From the NCBI GenBank assembly GCA_965279405.1, contig OZ257157.1, positions 2,480,001 to 2,544,000 of the forward strand: a DNA stretch of 64,000 bases, written 5' to 3'. The notes beneath the pieces were generated by a model that ran no database searches, was not told where the DNA came from, and saw only the letters and a program-made list of their open reading frames with translations. Positions 49,585-57,568 of this stretch are shown in pieces. Position 1 is the stretch's first letter, and the number at the start of each line of letters is the position of its first letter. The translations under genes and the position numbers were made by a program. This DNA comes from CBDDIP01 sp965279405 (lineage in GTDB: Bacteria > Actinomycetota > Acidimicrobiia > Acidimicrobiales > Ilumatobacteraceae).

Positions 49585-50160
49585 CTACGGGGTCCAGATC
49601 TGGTGGGCCGAGGTGATCGTGCCGCCTTGCACTTCGACGAGGAAGCCGAACGGCGCATACGCGTACTCGTCGGGCGCCGCCGCAGCGGGCGGCGCGCCGC
49701 TGATCAGCGAGTGCAGCTCTGCGCCGGTGATCGAGTAGTTGCGCTGATCCTCGCCGACCACCGAGGCGGAACGGATCGAGGGCACGAACGCAGGCAGCTC
49801 GCCGTGGGGCTCGTCGATCACCGCGTAGTCGTCGTCGCACGCCGACGGATCCGAGGGGAACGTGGCCGTGCACGTCGGCCCGAACACCGCTTGCGAGAGG
49901 TCGAAGGTGATGAACGGAGCGGTGGACTCACCCACCCCGACCGCCTCGGCCCAGTACGTGCCGTCGGCGACATCGGTACCGAGGGTCTCGCCGCTCGACT
50001 CCACCCACGACGGATCGATCGTCGCCGTGCGATCGGGCACCGGCGGCGCAACGGTCGCGGCGTAGAGCTTGGCGTGCTTGCCGGCATCGTCATCGGAGCA
50101 CCCCGCGATCGTCGCCAGGAGCGCGGCAACCGTGGCTGCCGCGACGAACCGTCGGTTCAT
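49585..50160 (-). CDS. Lipoprotein related to the C-terminal domain of the adjacent Hsp70-like protein
   Basis: The 191-residue protein has a signal peptide with lipobox (ATIAGC, C21). The mature domain (about 66-191) has ADGTYWAEA, a cysteine pair (PTCTATF and ACDDDY), NYSITGAELHSLISGAPP and PFGFLVEVQGGTITSAHQIW. The same order of motifs is found in the outer domain of the Hsp70-like gene directly upstream, so the two are paralogous at domain level. Its start overlaps the stop of that gene (ATGA), implying a shared complex on the outer face of the membrane. The family is unknown to me. Confidence 0.65.
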   Translation of the reverse strand: MNRRFVAAATVAALLATIAGCSDDDAGKHAKLYAATVAPPVPDRTATIDPSWVESSGETLGTDVADGTYWAEAVGVGESTAPFITFDLSQAVFGPTCTATFPSDPSACDDDYAVIDEPHGELPAFVPSIRSASVVGEDQRNYSITGAELHSLISGAPPAAAAPDEYAYAPFGFLVEVQGGTITSAHQIWTP

Positions 50161-52112
50161 GGACGGAAGAATTGCTGCATCTTCACGACCTCGCCGTTGA
50201 CCACCGTGACCGCGAAGTCGAACCGGAAGAGGAACCCGTCACCGACGTTCACGGAGGGTGCGCCGCCGGCGACGAGGTTCTTCAGCTCGTCGAGCGTGAT
50301 GCGGAAGTTCTCTCCGAACGTGGTCTCGTCCTGGATCGAGATGAAGACGTTCGCCGCCAACGGCACCTCGTAGGTGGTGGTGGCCCGCGTGTAGATGTTG
50401 TTCAGGCACTCCTGGCCGTCGAACGAGGCCTCCACCTCACACGCGCTGCCGTGGAAGTGCTGGTAGAGGAAGACGTGGATCGTGTCGTCGCTGACGAACG
50501 CGGCGTCCCCGACGTACGTGCCATCGGCGATGGCCGAGGTCTGCGCGTCCGGGGGGACCATCCGTTCCGGAAGCCCGCCGAGGTCGATGCCGGGAACTCG
50601 AGCGAAGTTCTCGAACACGTCGGGTGCTGCGGTCTGCGGTGTGGTCGCCACCGGTGGGGTGGTGACCGCCGTGGTGTCGTCGGTGGTCGACGAGCTGGCC
50701 GAGACGTCCTCCGATGTCGGCGTCGTCACCCCGGTCGGCGAAGTGACCGCGCTCTCCTTCTTGTCGTCGTTGCCGCCGACCGCCAGTGCGGCACCGGCAC
50801 CGAGTGCGATCGCCAGGATCGCACCGACGCCCACGAGCAACCCGCGCTTCTTCGCCGGTGCGGGCGCCGGGTTGGGCGTGAACGAGCGCGGTGGCGCGGG
50901 TGGGGCGATGACCGGGGCGACGGGTGGCAGCGGGGTCGTCGGCAGCGTGGCACCGATGTCGACGGGGGCCATGGGAGCCGTGGGAACGGTCGGCGGTTCC
51001 GGGACGGCAGCGACGGCAGCGGTCGGTGGGACCGGCACCACCGGTACGACTGCGGTCGGTGTCGGACCGCCGCCGATGCGGGCCGCTCCGAGGGCGACGG
51101 CCTCCTTCGGGTTCGACGTGTAGACCACCGGTCGTTCCAGATCGGTGCGAACCATCTGCGCGGCCAACGGGATGCGCGACGAGCCGCCGACCATCAGCAC
51201 GGCGGTGATCTGCGAGGTCGGAACTCCGCTGTCGAGGATGGCTGTGCGCAGGCAGAGCACGGAGTCGCGGATGGCCGGACGGATCATCTGCTCGAGCTCG
51301 CCGCGGGTGATCTTCACGCGCGTGTTGAGGCTGCCGACGATCACCGGGATGGTGGCCTCGAGGTCGTCGCTGAGCGCTTCCTTCGCCGCCTGGCAGTCGT
51401 CACGCAGCCGAACCAGCGCCGGCAGGTCGGCGTCGGTGAGCACCAGTTGATCGAGCCCTGCGGCCTGCTGCACGTGACCGAGCACGGCCTCGTCGAAGTC
51501 GATGCCGCCCAGGCGCTCGATGCCCTTCGGTTCACCGACCGGCTCGAAGCCGGCCTCGGTGCGGCGCAGCACGGCGGCGTCGAACGTGCCGCCACCGAGG
51601 TCGTACACGGCGATGACGTCACCGACGGCCATGCGGTTGCCGCTGGCGTAGTGCACGGCGGCCGCGTCGGGCTCGGTGACCAGCTGGGCGGGCGGGAGGC
51701 CGGCCTTGGCGACCTCTTGGCGCAGCAGGTCGCGCCGATAGGTGCCCCAGTTGGCGGGGTGGGCGACGACGACCTCCGCCGGCGGGCCACCCTCGCGCTG
51801 GCTGACGTAGTCGACGACGTGGCGCAGCAAGGTGGCCGTCAACTGCTCGGCCGTGAGCGACGACGGCCCGAGCACCAAGGGCGTTGAGTCGCCGAAGCGG
51901 CGCTTGAACTCGCGGGCGAGCCGTGACGGGTCGTCGTGTCCACGACGTCGCGCAGCCTCACCGACGAGCAGCGACGTGTCGTCGCGCACGAAGACCATCG
52001 AGGGCATCGTCGCCGCGTGGTCGCTGAGCGGAACGATGTCGGAGCGACCGTCGCGGTACACCGCCGCAGCGGTGCGCGACGTGCCGAGATCGATGCCGAG
52101 CACGTAGCTCAT
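50157..52112 (-). CDS. Hsp70-like ATPase fused to a transmembrane helix and an extracytoplasmic domain
   Basis: 651 residues. About 1-345 form an Hsp70/actin-fold ATPase: GIDLGTSRTAAAVYRDG, VVVAHPANWGTYRRDLL, TEPDAAAVHYASGNR, AVYDLGGGTFDAAVLRRTE and VLMVGGSSRIPLAAQMV. The usual substrate-binding domain is missing; instead a Pro/Val/Ala linker leads to one transmembrane helix (about 423-445), a Ser/Thr linker and an outer domain (about 520-651) with ADGTYVGDAAF, cysteines in GSACEVEASFDGQEC, FRITLDELKNLVAGGAPS and FDFAVTVVNGEVVKMQQFF. That domain matches the neighbouring lipoprotein. The architecture suggests ATP-dependent signalling across the membrane, not classical chaperone work. Confidence 0.85.
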   Translation of the reverse strand: MSYVLGIDLGTSRTAAAVYRDGRSDIVPLSDHAATMPSMVFVRDDTSLLVGEAARRRGHDDPSRLAREFKRRFGDSTPLVLGPSSLTAEQLTATLLRHVVDYVSQREGGPPAEVVVAHPANWGTYRRDLLRQEVAKAGLPPAQLVTEPDAAAVHYASGNRMAVGDVIAVYDLGGGTFDAAVLRRTEAGFEPVGEPKGIERLGGIDFDEAVLGHVQQAAGLDQLVLTDADLPALVRLRDDCQAAKEALSDDLEATIPVIVGSLNTRVKITRGELEQMIRPAIRDSVLCLRTAILDSGVPTSQITAVLMVGGSSRIPLAAQMVRTDLERPVVYTSNPKEAVALGAARIGGGPTPTAVVPVVPVPPTAAVAAVPEPPTVPTAPMAPVDIGATLPTTPLPPVAPVIAPPAPPRSFTPNPAPAPAKKRGLLVGVGAILAIALGAGAALAVGGNDDKKESAVTSPTGVTTPTSEDVSASSSTTDDTTAVTTPPVATTPQTAAPDVFENFARVPGIDLGGLPERMVPPDAQTSAIADGTYVGDAAFVSDDTIHVFLYQHFHGSACEVEASFDGQECLNNIYTRATTTYEVPLAANVFISIQDETTFGENFRITLDELKNLVAGGAPSVNVGDGFLFRFDFAVTVVNGEVVKMQQFFRP

Positions 52113-52196
52113 GACTGTTCCTCGCTCGGGGCCCGACTCACGATCGCCCCCGTGTCACCCTGGTTCACCGGCGCGATCCTTGCAGCTTCGAGCACG

Positions 52197-53126
52197 TCAG
52201 AGCCGCCGCAGCGACACGTTCGTCACCCGGTGGTCCTGGCCCTTGCGTAGCACGAGCCCGGCGCGGGCCTTCGACGGCTCGATGTTGTCGCGCAGGTTGC
52301 GGCCGTTGATCTCACGCCAGATGAACTTCGCCGTCTCCACCGCTTCCTCGGTGGTGAGGTGGGCGTAGTGGCGGAAGAAGCTGTCCGGGTTCTGGAAGAC
52401 GGTCTCGCGCAGGGTGAGGAAGCGGCGCACGTACCACTCCTGGATGTGCTCCTCGTCGGCGTCGATGTAGATGCTGAAGTCGAAGTAGTCGCTGACGAAC
52501 TCGCTGGCGTCGCTGCTGCCGACCTGCAGCACGTTGAGGCCCTCGAGGATGACGATGTCGGGCTGCGACACGATCACCTCGTCACCGTCGACGATGTCGT
52601 AGACGACGTGGCTGTACACCGGCGCGGCGACGTTCGGCTCGCCGCTCTTCAGCTCGCGCAGGAACTGCAACAGCCGCCGGGTGTCGTAGCTGTCCGGGAA
52701 GCCCTTGCGGTTCATGATGCCGCGCTCTTCGAGGATGCGGTTGGGGTAGAGGAACCCGTCCGTGGTGACGAGGTCGACCTTCGGGTGGTCGGGCCAGCGG
52801 GCGAGCAACGCCTGCAGGATGCGGGCGAACGTGCTCTTGCCGACCGCAACGCTGCCGGCCACACCGATCACGTACGGCACCTTCGGCTCCAGCGTGCCGA
52901 GGAACGCGGACGACACCTTGCTGAGGTTCTGCGTCGCCGCCACGTAGAGGTTGAGGAGTCGGGTGAGCGGCAGGTAGACGGCGGCCACCTCGTCGAGGTC
53001 GATGCGCTCGTTGATGCCGCGCAACGAGTCGAGGTCGTGCTCTCGCAACGTGAGGGGAGTAGCGGCTCTCAGGTCGGCCCACTCTTCCCGCCCGAAGGTG
53101 AGGTAGCGGCCGTTCACGTCGGTCAC
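52197..53126 (-). CDS. coaA: Type I pantothenate kinase
   Basis: The 309-residue protein matches bacterial CoaA (E. coli, 316): YLTFGREEWADLR, the PLTRLLNLYV region, Walker A GVAGSVAVGKST (K97), LVTTDGFLYPNRILEERGIM, GFPDSYDTRRLLQFLRELKS, PVYSHVVYDIV, VILEGLNVLQVG, YIDADEEHIQEWYVRRFL and NLRDNIEPSKARAGLVL. It phosphorylates pantothenate with ATP, the first committed step of coenzyme A synthesis. The start is GTG seven bases after TAGGGT, a leaderless arrangement. Residues a longer frame would add upstream are not family-like. It is divergent from a DNA methyltransferase. Confidence 0.95.
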   Translation of the reverse strand: MTDVNGRYLTFGREEWADLRAATPLTLREHDLDSLRGINERIDLDEVAAVYLPLTRLLNLYVAATQNLSKVSSAFLGTLEPKVPYVIGVAGSVAVGKSTFARILQALLARWPDHPKVDLVTTDGFLYPNRILEERGIMNRKGFPDSYDTRRLLQFLRELKSGEPNVAAPVYSHVVYDIVDGDEVIVSQPDIVILEGLNVLQVGSSDASEFVSDYFDFSIYIDADEEHIQEWYVRRFLTLRETVFQNPDSFFRHYAHLTTEEAVETAKFIWREINGRNLRDNIEPSKARAGLVLRKGQDHRVTNVSLRRL

Positions 53127-53133
53127 GGCGGCG

Positions 53134-53139
53134 ACCCTA
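53134..53139 (-). promoter_or_regulatory. -10 box TAGGGT, leaderless coaA; overlaps divergent TACGCT box
   Basis: TAGGGT-CGCCGCC-GTG on the minus strand. On the plus strand TACGCT (53138-53143) ends nine bases before the methyltransferase GTG, so the two -10 elements share two base pairs and only one polymerase could occupy the site at a time. Confidence 0.45.
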
Positions 53140-53152
53140 CGCTGATGACCTC

Positions 53153-54391
53153 GTGGTGTCCCAACGTAAGCAACTCGGCGCGTGGTACACCCCGAGCTCC
53201 GTCGTCGATGCGGTCGTCGCCCAGGTGGTGCCGCGGCGCTCGCTGTCCGGCCGAACCGTGCGCGTGCTCGACCCCGCGTGCGGCGACGGGCGGTTCCTCG
53301 CGGCCGCCGCCGATCTCGTGCGGCGTCGCGGGGGCGTGCCACACCTCGTCGGTGTCGACGTCGACGCAGGCGCGATCAGCGTTGCGCGCGCGGCGCTGCC
53401 GGATGCCGAGCTGATCCACGACGACGCCCTCCGTCGCGACTGGGGTGACCGTCGCTTCGATCTCATCGTCGGCAACCCGCCGTTCCTCAACCAGCTCGCT
53501 GCGGCGACGACGCGTGGCGGGCGATCGCGGTTCGGCGGCGGACCGTACGCCGACACCGCCGCCGAGTTCCTCGCCCTCGCCGTCGAGCTGGCCGCGCCGG
53601 GTGCGCGCATCGGGCTGGTGCTGCCGCAGTCGCTCCTCGCCACTCGCGACGCGGCGGCCATCAGGTCGCGGGTCGACGAGGTCGCTGCGCTGCGCTGGAT
53701 GTGGTGGAGCGATGCGCTGCTCTTCGATGCGGCGGTGCGCGTCTGGGCCGGGGTGTGGGAGGTCGGCGGACGCCGGCGAGCGGTGCGTCGCCGCCGCAGT
53801 GCCGAGCTGACGGTCGTCCCCGACGCCCCCGCCGCAGGACCGTGGTCGCGGTTGATCGCGGACGTCGCACCGCCACCCGCGAGCACCCGCACGCTCGGCG
53901 ACGTCGCCACGTGCTCGGTGGACTTCCGCGACCAGTACTACGGGTTGGTCGGCGCGGTCAGCGACGACGGCGATGGCCCGCCGCTGATCACCAGTGGGCT
54001 CATCGACCCGGGGGCGTGCCACTGGGGCAGCCGCCCGGTGCGGTTCGCCAAGCGGCAGTACCTGGCACCTCGCGTCGATCTGAGCGCGCTGACCCCGGCG
54101 ATGCGTCGATGGGCCGAGTCGCGCCTGGTGCCGAAGGTGCTGGTCGCCAACCAGACGAAGGTGATCGAAGCGGTGCCCGACCGCGACGGCGCCTGGCTGC
54201 CCGGCGTCCCGGTGATCACCGTGACCGCGCCGCCGGAGCACCTCGATCTCGTGATGCGAGTGCTCGCCTCATCCGATGCGACCGCGTGGGTTCGCTACCA
54301 CGCCGCCGGCTCCGGCCTCGGCGCCGGCACCATCCGCCTCAGCCCCGCCCTCCTCGCCTCGATCCCGATCCCCGCAGAACTGGATGTCTGA
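53153..54391 (+). CDS. N6-adenine DNA methyltransferase (TaqI-like, orphan)
   Basis: The 412-residue class I methyltransferase starts with RKQLGAWYTPSSVVDAVVAQ, the usual GAxYTP opening; motif I is DPACGDGRFL (D40), then GVDVDAGAI; motif IV NPPF (N108) selects adenine; motif region GLVLPQSLLATRDAAAIR follows. The C-terminal 190 residues form a target-recognition-like domain (QYLAPRVDLSALTPAMRRWA; VITVTAPPEHLDL). No restriction gene is next to it. It may be a solitary modification enzyme or part of a single-chain system whose nuclease is missing. The C-terminus (A-E-L-D-V) and stop are supplied by a 51-bp palindrome. Confidence 0.85.
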   Translation: MVSQRKQLGAWYTPSSVVDAVVAQVVPRRSLSGRTVRVLDPACGDGRFLAAAADLVRRRGGVPHLVGVDVDAGAISVARAALPDAELIHDDALRRDWGDRRFDLIVGNPPFLNQLAAATTRGGRSRFGGGPYADTAAEFLALAVELAAPGARIGLVLPQSLLATRDAAAIRSRVDEVAALRWMWWSDALLFDAAVRVWAGVWEVGGRRRAVRRRRSAELTVVPDAPAAGPWSRLIADVAPPPASTRTLGDVATCSVDFRDQYYGLVGAVSDDGDGPPLITSGLIDPGACHWGSRPVRFAKRQYLAPRVDLSALTPAMRRWAESRLVPKVLVANQTKVIEAVPDRDGAWLPGVPVITVTAPPEHLDLVMRVLASSDATAWVRYHAAGSGLGAGTIRLSPALLASIPIPAELDV

Positions 54392-54426
54392 CGCGCGGCG
54401 GTGCCGCGCGTCAGACATCCAGTTCT
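54376..54426. repeat. Gene-end palindrome, copy 3 (perfect 23-bp arms)
   Basis: AGAACTGGATGTCTGACG followed by CGCGG, loop CGGTG, then the exact reverse complement. Both convergent genes stop inside it: each strand reads E-L-D-V-stop. It thus provides stop codons and a hairpin for the methyltransferase gene and the MATE gene at once. The GGATGTCTG half-site is shared with the copies at 37304 and 38305. Confidence 0.85.
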
Positions 54427-55727
54427 TGCAGGGTGGGTGGGGCCCAGGCGCGGGACTGCCACCGGCGCCAGTTGACCGTGGCCCGCAGGAACATCCACAT
54501 CAGCTGGGCGCCCCACAGGCCGGCCAAGCCGAGATCCGGCTCGATCAACGTGGCGAGCGCGAGCGGGACGAAACCGATCAGGTTGAGCACCGCCTGACGG
54601 CCCAGGAACCGCTCGTCGTGGGCGCCGATCAGCGCGCCGTCGAGGGCGAACGCCACGGCGCCGGGCAGCTGCATGATCGCCAGGAGCAGCAGGCCGCCCG
54701 TCAAGCGCGATCGCACCGCATCGTCGCCGCTGAAGAGGTGCGGGATCAGCGGGCTCGTCGCTGCCAGCACGACCGCGAGCAGCGCGCCGCACCACACCGA
54801 CAACCTGTTGCTGACCCACCCGACGCGCTGCGCCTCGTCGACGTCGTTGCTGCCCAACGCTCCGGCGACCAACGACTGCGCGGGGATGGCCAGCGCGTCC
54901 AGCGCGAGCGCGAGGAACATGAACAGCTGGGTGAGCACCTGGTGCGCGGCGAGCGTCGGCGTGTCGATGCGCGCGGCCACCGCGGTCGCCGTGTTCCACA
55001 CCGCGAACATCGCCAGCGACCGCACCGCGAGGTGCATGCCGGTGACGAGCATCGGGCGGTACCGCTGCCACGACATGCCGTGACGGTCGGCGTGCGGGCG
55101 CAGCACGCGCAGGAACCAGGCTGCCGCACCGATCTGCACGATCACCGTGGTCCATGCTGAGCCGGCGATGCCCAGCTTCAACCCGTACACGGCGACGATC
55201 TCCATGATCAGGTTGGCGACGTTGGCGACGATGACGATCACCATCGGCATGCGGAGCTGGTTCACCCCGCGCATCACTCCATGACCGACGAGCGCGATGA
55301 GCACGAACGGCAGACCGACGGTGCTGATCCGCAGGTAGGTGGTGGCGGATTCGAGCACCTCGCCGCGCCCACCGAGCGCCCACGCCAGCGGGTGGGCCGC
55401 CAACGCCAGCACGGCGGCGACCGGCGTCCCGATCACCACGGCCAGGGTCAGCGCGTCACCGGCGCTCCGGCGCGCCACCTCGGGTCGTCCTGCCCCGTGG
55501 GCGTAGGCGACGTCGGGCGTGACGCCGTACTCGAGGAAGGTCAGCAGCGAGACGACCGTCAGCAGGATCGTCGCCGCGATGGCCAGCCCGGCGAGCTGAT
55601 CGGTGCCGATCCGGCCGACGATCGCGGTGTCGACGAGCACGTACACCGGCTCGACGGCCAGCGTGCCGAGCGCCGGCACGGCCAGGGTGAGGATGCGCCG
55701 TTGCAGCGGATCGCGTTCACGGCTCAC
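54411..55727 (-). CDS. MATE-family efflux transporter (DinF-like)
   Basis: The 438-residue protein has twelve hydrophobic helices. It opens RERDPLQRRILTLAVPALGT, LAVEPVYVLVDTAIVGRIG and DQLAGLAIAATIL, the MATE signature, with the second half starting near LTGGLLLLAIMQLPG. DinF-type MATE proteins export drugs or metabolites using H+ or Na+ gradients; the substrate is unknown. It starts at GTG 55727; the upstream open frame is antisense noise. Its last four residues are shared with the convergent methyltransferase gene through the palindrome. It follows two ABC-exporter genes on the same strand. Confidence 0.92.
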   Translation of the reverse strand: MSRERDPLQRRILTLAVPALGTLAVEPVYVLVDTAIVGRIGTDQLAGLAIAATILLTVVSLLTFLEYGVTPDVAYAHGAGRPEVARRSAGDALTLAVVIGTPVAAVLALAAHPLAWALGGRGEVLESATTYLRISTVGLPFVLIALVGHGVMRGVNQLRMPMVIVIVANVANLIMEIVAVYGLKLGIAGSAWTTVIVQIGAAAWFLRVLRPHADRHGMSWQRYRPMLVTGMHLAVRSLAMFAVWNTATAVAARIDTPTLAAHQVLTQLFMFLALALDALAIPAQSLVAGALGSNDVDEAQRVGWVSNRLSVWCGALLAVVLAATSPLIPHLFSGDDAVRSRLTGGLLLLAIMQLPGAVAFALDGALIGAHDERFLGRQAVLNLIGFVPLALATLIEPDLGLAGLWGAQLMWMFLRATVNWRRWQSRAWAPPTLQELDV

Positions 55728-55762
55728 CGCACGATCCTGCCATCCGAGCTGCGGCGAACGCC

Positions 55763-57568
55763 TCAGCGATATGACGCGGCTTGGATGGCGTAGAGCTCGG
55801 CGTAGGTGCCGCCACGCGTGATCAGCTCGTCGTGGCTGCCGACCTCGGCGACGCGATTGCCGTCGAGCACGACGATCAGGTCGGCCATCCGCACGGTCGA
55901 GAAGCGGTGCGACACGAGCACGGTGATGCGCCCGTTCGCGGCCACCTCCCGCGCGCTGGCCGCGTAGCGCTCGAACAGCGCGTGCTCGGTCTCCGCATCC
56001 AGCGCCGCGGTCGGCTCGTCGAGCACGAGGACCAGCGGCTCCTCGCGCATGTAGCCGCGGGCCAACGCCAGCTTCTGCCACTGGCCGAACGAGACGTCGA
56101 CGCCGTCCTCCCACGTCGGGCCGAGCTGCGTGTCCAGGCCGTCGCGGAGGTGCTCGACCATGTCGTGCGCGCCGGCGCGATCCACCGCCTCGCCAACCGC
56201 ACCACGATCGTCGAGGCGCGGTTCGTCGCCGAGGCCGACGGTGGTCTGTGCCTGGAACTCGAGGCGGGCGAAGTCCTGGAACGCGCCGGACATGCGCGAT
56301 CGCCACTCGGCGTGCGAGACGCGTGCGAGGTCGACGTCGTCGGCCATGATCCGGCCCGAGTCGACGTCGTACAGTCGCGCCAGCACCTTGACCAAGGTGG
56401 TCTTGCCGGCGCCGTTCTCGCCGACCACGGCCACCACCGCACCGGCCGGGAAGAACAGGTCGACGTCGTCGAGCACCAGCCGCGAGGTGCCGGGGTAGGA
56501 GAAGCTGACGTGATCGAAGCGGATGCCGTCGTGCAGCACCGTCGGCGCCGGCAGGTCGGCGCGTCGATCCAACGCGGCGGCGTAGTCCTCCAGCCAGGCG
56601 AGGCGCTGCGACGAGTCGAGCCAGATGCCGCGCAGGAAGCCGAGCTCGCCGACAGCTGCACCGACGTAGGCAGACAGCCGGCTGCCGGCGACGAGCACCA
56701 GCACCACCGAACCGACACCTGCGTCGAGACCGGAGGCGACGAACACCACCGACGCGACGAAGGCGGCACCGAACACCGCCCACGCGCCCATGTGCCACAG
56801 CGCCGTGCGCCAGCGCACGGACGCCACCGGGTGGTACCACTCGCTCCACGCCGAGGCCCGCTGCGTGAGCAGCCGCTCGCCGATGCCGGCGACGCGCACC
56901 TCCTTGCCGGGTGAGGCCGTCGTGGCCACGTTGAACAGGTGGTGAGCGAGGCGGTCGCGCGCGGCGACGCGTTCCTCCGTCGCTCGCTCCACCGCGGGCC
57001 GACTCGATGCCACGCGCACCATCGGCAGGGCGAAGACGACCAGGAGCACGAGGGCGGGGTGGATGCTGGCCAGCAGCACCATCGTGAACGCCAGCCGCAG
57101 CAGCCACCCGACGGTGGAGAACAGCGCCATGAACAAGTGGTCGAGGGCGAAGATCTGGTCGCGCAGCACCGACAGCCGATCGAGGTGCTCGGGCCGCTCG
57201 TGGTGGTCGATGGTCGGCACGCTGGCCTGCAGCGTGGCCACGTGTGCTTGGAAGGCGATGCTGACGCGATCGCGGAACCGGCGGTCGAGCCGATCGAACA
57301 TGAGCTTCAGGAACCACGTGCCCGTCGCCGAGAGGCCGAGGCCGATCGCGGCGACGATCAGCTTCGTTCGCTCGCCGCTGGTCGCGGCGTCGGCGAGGAG
57401 CTTCAACCACAGGGCCACCAGCGCGTCCGGCAGCGCGGTCAGCAAGGTCATCAGGAACGAAGCGACGAGCAGCTTCGGTTCGGCGCGGTAGCCGAGCTTG
57501 ACGATGCGAACCATCGATCCCCACGCCGGCGGCAGGTCGTCGTGCGCTGCGCTGTCAGAGCCGCTCAT
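55763..57568 (-). CDS. ABC exporter half-transporter with degenerate signature motif
   Basis: 601 residues: six transmembrane helices (about 30-320), then an ATPase domain with Walker A GENGAGKTT (about 377-386), Q-loop FQDFARLEFQAQTT, signature VSFGQWQKLALARG (about 491; the usual LSGGQ is replaced by SFGQW), Walker B VLVLDEPTAALD and H-loop VSHRFSTV. The ATG overlaps the preceding ABC gene by 14 bases, so the two very likely form a heterodimer. A non-consensus signature in one subunit is a common feature of heterodimeric exporters with one weak ATP site. The substrate is unknown. Confidence 0.9.
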   Translation of the reverse strand: MSGSDSAAHDDLPPAWGSMVRIVKLGYRAEPKLLVASFLMTLLTALPDALVALWLKLLADAATSGERTKLIVAAIGLGLSATGTWFLKLMFDRLDRRFRDRVSIAFQAHVATLQASVPTIDHHERPEHLDRLSVLRDQIFALDHLFMALFSTVGWLLRLAFTMVLLASIHPALVLLVVFALPMVRVASSRPAVERATEERVAARDRLAHHLFNVATTASPGKEVRVAGIGERLLTQRASAWSEWYHPVASVRWRTALWHMGAWAVFGAAFVASVVFVASGLDAGVGSVVLVLVAGSRLSAYVGAAVGELGFLRGIWLDSSQRLAWLEDYAAALDRRADLPAPTVLHDGIRFDHVSFSYPGTSRLVLDDVDLFFPAGAVVAVVGENGAGKTTLVKVLARLYDVDSGRIMADDVDLARVSHAEWRSRMSGAFQDFARLEFQAQTTVGLGDEPRLDDRGAVGEAVDRAGAHDMVEHLRDGLDTQLGPTWEDGVDVSFGQWQKLALARGYMREEPLVLVLDEPTAALDAETEHALFERYAASAREVAANGRITVLVSHRFSTVRMADLIVVLDGNRVAEVGSHDELITRGGTYAELYAIQAASYR

